Assembly (NCBI GenBank): GCA_030849465.1
Contig: JARVLF010000016.1
Location: 186,001-250,000, forward strand
Origin: Moesziomyces globuligerus
Lineage: Eukaryota; Basidiomycota; Ustilaginomycetes; Ustilaginales; Ustilaginaceae
DNA: 64,000 nt
Direction of reading: 5' to 3'
Below, one piece after another: positions 56,839-64,000 of the stretch. The notes beneath the pieces were generated by a model. The model was not told the origin of the DNA, did no database searches, and saw nothing but the letters and a program-made list of their open reading frames with translations. The position numbers were made by a program, and so were the translations under genes. The stretch's first letter is position 1, and each line of letters opens with the position of its first letter.

Positions 56839-58823
56839 TTTGACTGTGGTGGTGACAGAAAATAATGCGAGCAACGAGGTCAGCCGGGCCGAACATGATA
56901 CAGTGAAGAGGGCATCTCGCCGCGCGAAAGCGACGAGCACACGAGGACGTGGTCGATCCATTCGAAGCGGGTGCAACCTCTCGTCGAGCGACAGCGGCGA
57001 AGAGCAACCAGCTCACCCGCACTGAGACTCAGCGGGGCATGGGGTGGTCCCAGTCGAGCTCGAGCGTCAGTGCTGGGGGATACCATCTCTAGAAAGCGAG
57101 CCGATGGACTCCTCGCATCGTCAAGCCAGTCAAGAGAGTGTATGCTTCTACCAAGTCGATGGCGACGACCGGGGATTGCACCGTGCTACTACATGGCATC
57201 GGGAAGCATCTGTGTTGTGGTGGCTCCATTCGTGTGAAGAATGGGTCCGATGGAAGATGCTTACCTTGACTACGAACTGAGAGGTGGTAGGTAGGTGGGG
57301 AAAGGGAAGGAAGGATGGGCCGGGCGGGAGGTATTTTTCAAGGGGATCGCGCGGGCGAGGGCGAGGGGTGGACGAGCAGGGCGACGGGTGATTGGGTGAA
57401 CGAAGCGTGGGCTCCTTTGCCTCTCTCTCTCTCCTGCCTCCGTCCGACCGAGCGAGTGAGCGAGCGACCGAATGAATCGCGCAATGGCCCACACACACAC
57501 ACACACTGGCCGGGCGGCGGCGCCAACCAAGCCAAGGCCGAGCGAGATACGCTCCGGGCGCGCGGGCGGCGGAAGAAGAAGAAGAAAACGAAATTTCGGC
57601 CAACAGCTGGCTGGATGGGCGGGCGGGCGGGCGGCGGCGGCGGCGGCGGACACACTGGCCAGGGGCTGCAGCTGTCCAAGGCCAAGAGAAATCGAACCAA
57701 CACACACACACTGTGGATCCGCCTGGACCTGCCGCGAGATCGCGCGCTGGATAGGGAAGGACCGGAGCAGAAATCGTCCCAATTCGAATTGCCAGCGCCG
57801 CCTCGTCGCCTCGTCGCCTCGTCGAGCCCTTGCTTCCCCTGGCCGGAATTGTCCTGTGCGGCGTCAATCTGAGCGCTCTTGACGGCTGCGACTTCCGGCC
57901 TCATACAACGAGACGACTTTTCTTCAACGTGTCTGCTCGTCAGTCCGACATTCGTCGTGTTCCAGCTGCAACAGAGACGATCAGGTCGAAGGCGCCCTCT
58001 TTGGAACATGCGTGTCTCCTCGCTCGAACCGTAGGCCAGCTGTCACCGCGCCAGGGCTGAGAAGAGCAAGAAAAACTTTTTTTTTGCGCCTCTCGGATCT
58101 AGCGCTCGCGGCTGCCGAGGCTCGTGAACCCCGAGAGAGGCGGGCGAGAGGGGGAGGGAGGCGGCTCTTGCCGGTGCAGTTTGAAATTCTTCCACACGCC
58201 GGCCTCTTCGGAAGAAATCGACTGGCAGCAACATCCAGTGTCGCGGTCGTCAATACAAATCTCCGCCCTGGTTTGTAGTCAGGCGATTGCTAGAAGAATG
58301 GCAGACCCTTTTCACCCGATACTGTAGTCGCTTTCCGGCTTCAAGCGACCGCACGGGCGGGCCGATCGATGCAGACCACAGCCCAACTTCGCTGGCTTCG
58401 GGTCCGACGCCATGCGGCACGCTTGCCAACCCCGATCAGGGCACGCTGCGGTTCGGTTTGGTCGAGTTTCGACTGTGCCTCTTGTTGTGCCTGCCTGCAG
58501 GCGCAGTTGACAGCCATCGGAAATGGTCCCGCCCACGTCGATCTTCCAGGTTGGGTCCCCGTACACGTCTCGGAGCTCCCAACGAGGAGGTCAGGCGGGT
58601 CGAATCAAACCGACACTTGCCAAAGTGCATCTTACGCTGCGGCGAGCGTCCACGCCGATCGCAGTTCAATATTTCTGCCGGTGTAACACCCGTAGCAGCG
58701 AAATCTGCTGCGTGGCTCAGATTGCCGGGAGACAAGATGGGGTATATTCGATCGGCGATCTACATCTTGCGCTTTGGGCGCGGGTCTGAGCTTCTGGCGC
58801 TGCTGCATCTCTGCAGTCCCACG
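56839..58823. promoter_or_regulatory. Upstream region of the ADP/ATP carrier with a 5' UTR intron and simple repeats
   Basis: 2 kb. From 56844 to 57264 is the probable 5' UTR intron of the carrier. Beyond it is a (CA)n run near 57489-57506, GGGCGGGC/GGCGGC repeats (57617-57650), a CGTCGCCT triple (57795-57820) and a T-run at 58077-58084. The rest up to 58823 is the downstream flank of the SUZ gene. I see no gene; small frames lack coding bias. Confidence 0.5.
57617..57650. repeat. GGGC/GGC simple repeat
   Basis: Four GGGC units followed by seven or so GGC units, a G-rich simple repeat in the carrier's upstream region. Confidence 0.8.
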
Positions 58824-59528
58824 TTATGGCTTGGCGGATCGATCCTTGGACGAAGCAGCTCCGCCGTTTGCAGGTGTGCCAAAGATCCGCTCGCGCGCCA
58901 GGCGGTACTCCTCCTGCCGCTGCTCCACCGTCTTGCGCACTTGAGATGCCGAATTCGACATGTTTGCAGACGTCCCGTCGCTGCGCAGCCCTGGCGCCGC
59001 GTTCTTCGGCCGTTGAAGGATCCTGGGCGGCTCGCTCACAGCAGAAGCACCAGCGTAGCCAGACGACGCCATCGAGTTGCTCTCGCGACCGCTATGCCCG
59101 CTCAGCCGCTGCCCAAAGGCTGAGCCTGGCAGACTGCGGCCTGCTCCCGGAACGACGACAGGAAGAGCTGCAGGTGCCTGTGAATTGCTAGAGAGGCGCA
59201 ATCGAGGTAGCGTCATTGATGCGATATCGTTTCGTGTCAGTCAAAGGCTGTCGTCTAGGCCCATAATCACCTCGACATTTAGCTGCGCGAGCAGTACTCA
59301 CGCTTCTGCCCACTGATCCTTGGATGCACGGAAGACATCGGCTTGCGTCGAGTTTGTATCTACTGCGCTCTCCTGGCGCATGGCGACCGCCTCTTCATCA
59401 CTGCTCTCGGCATCCCAGTCATCGACGACATCGTCCTGCTCCTTCTTCCGTCGCGCTGCCACCGAAGAAAACGATGGTTTGAACTTGGTGGTAGCCACGA
59501 TCTGTCCCTCGCTCGTGGATGGCTCCAT
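58824..59528 (-). CDS. SUZ-domain protein (SZRD1-like), two exons
   Basis: Exon 1 is 59302-59528 and exon 2 58824-59187; the intron, 59188-59301, has a GTGAGT donor, a CTGAC branch site and a TAG acceptor. The joined protein has 196 residues and reads KDQWAEAN across the splice. The N-terminus has FKPSFSSVAARRK and an acidic VDDWDAESSDEE; the C-terminus has the SUZ domain, RKTVEQRQEEYRLARERIFGT, whose RIFG end is the hallmark. SUZ domains bind RNA. Human SZRD1 has this layout of an acidic N-terminus and one SUZ domain. A role in mRNA stability or translation is inferred from the domain. The frame is open above 59528 but less like the protein. It shares a divergent promoter with the nucleotidyltransferase gene. 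Confidence 0.85.
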
Positions 59529-60144
59529 ACTGTGGACACGCCACCCTGTCTTACTCGCAAAGGCTGTGGATCCTGTCTCGGGAGAATGGGGTGATGCAGC
59601 TTGGCAGCTTGCGCGAGGCGGTCCGTGACGAGCCCGAGGGGGTGTTTGCGGATAGGCTCTCCGCACTCGTCTTCCCCGACTCCCGGCATGTGTTGCTTGA
59701 ACCCTGTCCAAGCCGAAAACTACTCTTTTGCCTCCTTTTCGTGTCCGGATTTTCGGTGCATTTTCTCCCTGGCAGAAACTGATGCGCAAAATGAAGAACC
59801 TTCTTTTTCCGATTCCCGCGACTTTGCGCCAACACGCGTTCGAGGGTGGAGGTTGCCTGCTCCACTTGCATTTCTGCGCAATCCGCTGCGCATTGCGCAC
59901 GCACTCTGCAGGCTGAGCTGAGTGCATGCGCCAAAGAGGCCCAACAGAAGTTGCCCTTTCGCGCCGCCACCGATCCCACCCTCATCATTCCCACTTGCTG
60001 CCCTCTCGTTCTCGTTCTAACATCGCCGCCGACGTGCCGGAACAAGGATATCTGTTCGCTCGGACTCTCCATCCAGCCTCCACCGTTGCGCCGCGACCAA
60101 TTCACCGGAACCCAGGCGGACACCCATCGCGGGGCAAAGCGGCC
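59529..60144. promoter_or_regulatory. Divergent promoter SUZ gene / nucleotidyltransferase
   Basis: 616 bp between two divergent starts. An earlier in-frame ATG for the plus-strand gene lies at 59926 in this region. No repeat is evident. Confidence 0.45.
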
Positions 60145-62979
60145 ATGAACGGTGCCGGGCCGGAGCGACAAGCCGGCAGCAGCAGGCTGGACGACGTCGC
60201 CTTCAGTCACGGAGGCGTGGACGAATTCCTACCACCGATGTTTCCTCCCAACCACAACGGCAGAGACCATCTGCATACCATCGACTTTGGCGCATCGCCA
60301 GCGTTCTTTGGCGAGCTCGACGCATCGGCGCCATCGCAACCGACGCACGCAGCCGGTTCCCCGGCATCCTCTGGCTCCAACGCATATGCACAACACTCCT
60401 ACATGCTTCCTTCGCGCACTGCGCTTTCGGGAGTGGACCCAATCAGCACTCTCGGTCATGGACTGCATCCCGCCTTGACTCGATCCCGAGACCACTCGCA
60501 ATCAGGGTTTGGAATGGCCGCGCTCCCGCCGAATCCCCAAACCTGGAACGATCCTGCTGTTCGGGGCGACCCCCTTGATCCTGCACGAAGCTACGCACCT
60601 TTGCCCGGATCGTCCAGGCTCAACACGGCACCCGGAATGGACGCTCCCAACCACCAATCCGAAATTCAAGACAGAGCATGCAGAGCCGCCGAGGTGGAAC
60701 GGCGCAACAAGCTTCGGGAGCAAAAAAAGGCGCGCAGGAAACTCGAAATTCTGAAGCAGGTCGAGGACGGCTTTGCGGCGCTCAAAGCCGAGGTCTCCAC
60801 TGCACCTGAGCCACAATCCAAGCAGGACGAAGCAGACACTCTGCTCCGGAGAAAGGGTGTGGAGAGGGAGATTCGGGACGAGATCAGGGCGATACAGGAG
60901 CAGAGGGCACTACAGCACGCTCGTATTGAGTCCGACCGCCAAGCTTGTCGAGGATGGCTTTCAGATCTTAAGGCCACTTCGCCCTCAGCAGAGACCACCA
61001 CGTCGGGACTCAGCGTCGACGCCATCGACCCTCACGTTGCCCTAGGCCGGCAGATCCGAGGATTTTGGAAACACTCGAGACCTTCCGCTTCAAGTCAATG
61101 GCGCCGCAACGAGGTTATTGCAGACGTGCAGCGCGCCATCGATCGACACTGGCCCGGCCAGAACCTCCAGGTCGCCGCCTTCGGCTCTAGCGTCACGGGC
61201 TTGGTCACTGCATCCTCCGACTTGGACCTCGTCCTGCTCGACCCGACCCGGCCGTACGGTGCGGGGACTCCTTCTGAGCTGTGTGGTAGCCCCAACGGCT
61301 TTGTGCGGCACAAGGCCGGAATGCCGGACTGGTACAATACGAAAGAGGTGGCCATCGCCCTTCGCAAGTCGAACAAGTTTGGAGCGGTCTTTCCCATCAG
61401 CGGAGCCAATGTGCCGATCGTCAAAATGTCACACCGCAGGCATGGCATTCCCGCCGACATCAACATCAACGAGCGATTTGGCCTCTTCAATTCTCAGCTG
61501 ATCTGCGCCTACGCCGACCTGCAACCCGATCTGGTGCGCCCACTCATCTTCTTCCTCAAGCACTGGTACTCTCGACACGACCTCAACGACCCTTCTGGAA
61601 AGTCCGGCAGCATGACGTTCAGCAGCTACACGATTGCGCTCACGGCCTTGCAAGTGCTCCAGCTCGAGGGTGTGCTGCCGAATCTGCAAGCCCCACGCCT
61701 CCTCATGAGCTTGCACGTTCGTCCCAGCTTCCTCTACGCAAGACCCAAGCGACCCAGAGGCAGGAACGGAAAGAGGTCTGGCGCCGAGGGACAGAGCAAT
61801 GGCATCACCACTTGGCGAGAAGAGCAAGATGCCATCCTTCCTCCAAAGCGATACGATGTTACCTTCGCCTCGAGCCAGATCGACGCTGCACCGTTCCGGG
61901 CCAAGGCTCTCGAGATCGCAACCGAGGACGCGGAAGCGTCGCGTGCCAGCAGCCGCACAAGCTCCCGCACGGATCGATCAGATCGGCTGCTCGGAAAGAT
62001 GCTGGTGGCGTACTTCCGATTCTACTCTCAGCTGAACCCGAAGACCCACGCCATTTCGGTGGCCAGCGGATCACCGATCAAGCGTCGTCAGGGCTCGCAC
62101 CCAGGTCATGTGCTGTTCGACTCGGCAGACGAGGACGAGGACGAGTCAGCCGAAGGTGGGGGGCTTCCGGCCGACGATGCGGAGAAGGACGTGTGGGCCG
62201 GAGACGAGCTGGTGATCCAGGATCCTTTCATCATCGATCGTAACACGTCGCGGAACATCAAAAGCAAGTCCGTTGAGAGATGGCAGAGCGAGTTGGAGCG
62301 CGTCATGCATGTTCTGTCTTCTGATGGGCAAGACACGGCCCGATCCAGAATTAGGATGGACACGGTGACTCTGGTCCTGGATCTCTGCGTTCCGCAGGAC
62401 GTCGTCTCTTCTATGGACGCAGATGGCCATGGTTCTCGCGGACGTACGACGCTTCATGGTGTATCCGGATCCGAGGAGCCTTGGAGGCAACAGGAAGAGA
62501 CCGAGGCACGAGCGCGACAGATCGCCCGACAGGCGGCGGAGAAGTTGCGCAGCGAGAAGAGGCAGAAGGCAAAACGAGCTCGGCCGGGCGAGGCTCGCAT
62601 TCTGCGACAAGAGGCTGCGATGGTGCAGGAAGTCATGGATGGCATGGAGTCCGGTCAGGTGTCAGGCTTGATGAGCGGCAACGAAAGACACGAAAACTGG
62701 CGGATGCGGGGCCAGCAAAATGGCGGCGGGCCAGGCCATTCCACGGCCATCCCGTTCACCTTCAGCGTGGCGAGGTCCCTGGAGAAGACCGTGGAACCGG
62801 CTGCGATCGGACCCAATCACGGGAGCAATGGTTTGAAGACAAGCAACCACCAGGCGCAAGACCTCTCGCTGAGTCCGACCGAATCTGCTAGCACGAGCAA
62901 AACCGATGATACCTCCTCTTCCGAAGATCTCGACCTGGTCGGCTTACGACTGAGAATGGGCGATGGCCTCAACCTTTGA
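60145..62979 (+). CDS. Cid1-type non-canonical poly(A)/poly(U) polymerase
   Basis: 944 residues from the ATG at 60145, one exon. I prefer this start over the in-frame ATG at 59926, since GCGGCC precedes it and the extra 73 codons look like leader DNA. The N-terminal ~170 residues are disordered; a charged coiled coil spans about 170-270. The nucleotidyltransferase domain carries FGSSVTGLVTASSDLDLVLLD (about 347-367, two catalytic Asp in DLD) and a third Asp in IPADININE (about 438). The PAP/25A-associated motif DPFIIDRNTSRNI lies near 693. It should add nucleotides to RNA 3' ends (U or A; which one cannot be told by eye). The C-terminus is Arg/Lys/Glu-rich and disordered. Confidence 0.93.
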   Translation: MNGAGPERQAGSSRLDDVAFSHGGVDEFLPPMFPPNHNGRDHLHTIDFGASPAFFGELDASAPSQPTHAAGSPASSGSNAYAQHSYMLPSRTALSGVDPISTLGHGLHPALTRSRDHSQSGFGMAALPPNPQTWNDPAVRGDPLDPARSYAPLPGSSRLNTAPGMDAPNHQSEIQDRACRAAEVERRNKLREQKKARRKLEILKQVEDGFAALKAEVSTAPEPQSKQDEADTLLRRKGVEREIRDEIRAIQEQRALQHARIESDRQACRGWLSDLKATSPSAETTTSGLSVDAIDPHVALGRQIRGFWKHSRPSASSQWRRNEVIADVQRAIDRHWPGQNLQVAAFGSSVTGLVTASSDLDLVLLDPTRPYGAGTPSELCGSPNGFVRHKAGMPDWYNTKEVAIALRKSNKFGAVFPISGANVPIVKMSHRRHGIPADININERFGLFNSQLICAYADLQPDLVRPLIFFLKHWYSRHDLNDPSGKSGSMTFSSYTIALTALQVLQLEGVLPNLQAPRLLMSLHVRPSFLYARPKRPRGRNGKRSGAEGQSNGITTWREEQDAILPPKRYDVTFASSQIDAAPFRAKALEIATEDAEASRASSRTSSRTDRSDRLLGKMLVAYFRFYSQLNPKTHAISVASGSPIKRRQGSHPGHVLFDSADEDEDESAEGGGLPADDAEKDVWAGDELVIQDPFIIDRNTSRNIKSKSVERWQSELERVMHVLSSDGQDTARSRIRMDTVTLVLDLCVPQDVVSSMDADGHGSRGRTTLHGVSGSEEPWRQQEETEARARQIARQAAEKLRSEKRQKAKRARPGEARILRQEAAMVQEVMDGMESGQVSGLMSGNERHENWRMRGQQNGGGPGHSTAIPFTFSVARSLEKTVEPAAIGPNHGSNGLKTSNHQAQDLSLSPTESASTSKTDDTSSSEDLDLVGLRLRMGDGLNL

Positions 62980-63401
62980 TGTCCACAAGCCTCGTCGGAC
63001 TTCGATCGCTCGAATCGTACACCATCTGACTGGCTTCCACGATATCAGGCGAATGCATGTTTCTCAATGCCAAACGCAGCTCTTCGAGTGATGGCGATGG
63101 TCGTTGGGGTGTCAAGGCTGCAGTGCGGGTGCTGCGAACTCGTGTGGAGGTTTGGCTAGACGAAGCGCGTAAAGTGACAGAACTGGAGTGAGTCGCGTCG
63201 AGCGTCTGCGCGCGTCTGACTAGCGCAACACACTCAGCTAACACGTCCACCGCAAAAATCACACCGTGACAGAACCTACACACCATCCGTTCGCTCTTCT
63301 CCACCCTTCCTTCTGCATCCTCTCCTCCTCCCGAAGCTCGTCCTAGCACCGCTCCCGAATCCACCACACACAGAGTCGAGCGCGGTCACCCTCCTGCGAC
63401 G
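62980..63401. promoter_or_regulatory. Intergenic region before the RFC subunit gene
   Basis: 422 bp between the nucleotidyltransferase stop and the RFC start. C/T-rich just before the RFC gene (63290-63345). No gene is visible. Confidence 0.4.
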
Positions 63402-64000
63402 ATGCTCTTCGTGGACAAATACAGGCCAAAGGCCCTTTCGGAGCTCCACTACCACCACGACCTATCTAAGCGACTTTCGTCTTTGGCAGACCATGAAGAC
63501 TTTCCACACACTCTCATGTACGGGCCATCAGGCGCCGGCAAGAAGACACGCATCGCATGCCTCCTCCGTGAGCTCTATGGCTCTGGCACCTACAAAGTAC
63601 GTCGTCCCTCTTTCGTTCGTTTGCATCTGCTTCGCATACTCACACCGCGCTCTGACTTACCTCGTTGGGCCACTCAGCTCAAGATCGATCAGCGCGTCTT
63701 CGTCACACCCTCGAATCGCAAGATCGACGTCAACATCGTCTCTTCCAACTACCACATCGAGCTTACGCCATCAGACGCAGGGATCTACGACCGCCTCGTG
63801 ATTCAGGATATCCTCAAGGAGATCGCACAGACCCAGAACGTCGACCTCAACGCCAAGCACAGGTTCAAGGTGGTCGTGATCAATGAGGCAGACTCGCTCA
63901 GCAGAGATGCGCAGAGTGCACTGCGAAGGACCATGGAGAAGTACATGGCAAACTTGCGGCTGGTGCTGTGCGCAACCAGCACGAGCAAGATCATCGCTCC
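63402..64000 (+). CDS. RFC5: Replication factor C small subunit (yeast Rfc5 / human RFC3), 3' truncated
   Basis: Exon 1 is 63402-63596 (65 codons, MLFVDKYRPKALSEL); the intron is 63597-63677 (GTACGT donor, CTGAC branch, CTCAG acceptor, 81 nt); exon 2 runs off the window at 64000. The protein is an AAA+ clamp-loader subunit that helps load PCNA on DNA. The Walker A motif is GPSGAGKKT (41-49). The next exon gives LKIDQRVFVTPSNRKIDVNI, VVVINEADSL (Walker B region) and SRDAQSALRRTMEKY (the SRC-like motif). The KK in the P-loop, the LKID start of exon 2 and SNRK identify the Rfc5/RFC3 type rather than Rfc2-4. Naming differs between yeast and human, so the symbol follows yeast. Confidence 0.95.
   Translation, partial: MLFVDKYRPKALSELHYHHDLSKRLSSLADHEDFPHTLMYGPSGAGKKTRIACLLRELYGSGTYKVRRPSFVRLHLLRILTPRSDLPRWATQLKIDQRVFVTPSNRKIDVNIVSSNYHIELTPSDAGIYDRLVIQDILKEIAQTQNVDLNAKHRFKVVVINEADSLSRDAQSALRRTMEKYMANLRLVLCATSTSKIIA

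Noticed and set aside
58287..59123. 278-codon plus-strand frame over the SUZ gene
   Set aside because: Overlaps the well-supported spliced minus-strand SUZ gene and has no recognisable domain.
59926..60144. 73-residue N-terminal extension of the Cid1-type polymerase
   Set aside because: The upstream ATG has a poor context and the extension resembles leader sequence; the ATG at 60145 has a better context. Not excluded.
1..64000. CRISPR arrays, insertion sequences, retroelements or a biosynthetic cluster
   Set aside because: No regularly spaced repeats, no transposase, reverse transcriptase or integrase motifs, and no polyketide or peptide synthetase genes were seen.

Overview
This window is nuclear DNA of a basidiomycete fungus, most likely a smut or related yeast of the Ustilaginales. 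The reasons are high GC with strong C/G-ending codon bias, mostly intronless genes, the few introns short with GTRNGT donors and CTGAC-type branch sites, dispersed intron-containing tRNA genes, and a mixture of fungal housekeeping genes (calcineurin A, EF1-alpha, Crh-type wall enzyme, Zn2Cys6 regulator) arranged as single genes on both strands without operons. I see no transposon, no CRISPR array and no obvious secondary-metabolite cluster. Family names come from motif recognition by eye, not from a database search.

Layout. 1-12 kb: the 3' part of a very large DUF3712-like repeat protein, a polyQ/coiled-coil protein, a Crh-type chitin-glucan transglycosylase with a chitin-binding-like head and a membrane anchor, a 9-bp minisatellite and an intron-bearing tRNA-Pro. 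12-20 kb: a small proline-rich protein, calcineurin A, ribosomal proteins uL13 (RPL16) and eL32 (RPL32), with long gene-free stretches. 20-34 kb: TAF7, EF1-alpha (TEF1) followed by an inverted duplicate of its own 3' end, a UIM-repeat protein, FRG1, a DUF4504-like protein and an Sld7-like protein. 33-45 kb: a 1298-residue coiled-coil protein, the ubiquilin DSK2, a DUF726 hydrolase and methionine synthase MET6 with a 5-nt first coding exon. 46-57 kb: a GRAM-TBC Rab GAP, a degenerate bZIP/AT-hook protein, tRNA-Arg, a Zn2Cys6 regulator and the ADP/ATP carrier. 58-64 kb: an SZRD1-like SUZ protein, a Cid1-type nucleotidyltransferase and the 5' part of a clamp-loader subunit (yeast RFC5 / human RFC3).

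The genes do not form one pathway. Themes that recur are protein quality control and ubiquitin (DSK2, UIM protein), RNA metabolism (FRG1, SUZ protein, nucleotidyltransferase) and DNA replication (Sld7-like, RFC). Several neighbours are tightly convergent (32-41 bp between stop codons) or share short divergent promoters.

The most unusual signal is the TEF1 inverted fragment, which preserves a 44-bp perfect copy of the 3' coding end about 300 bp downstream on the opposite strand. Others are the bZIP with altered DNA-contact residues and the membrane-anchored Crh enzyme with a long cytosolic tail. I did not find a convincing new multi-gene system; most of the window is ordinary fungal housekeeping sequence.
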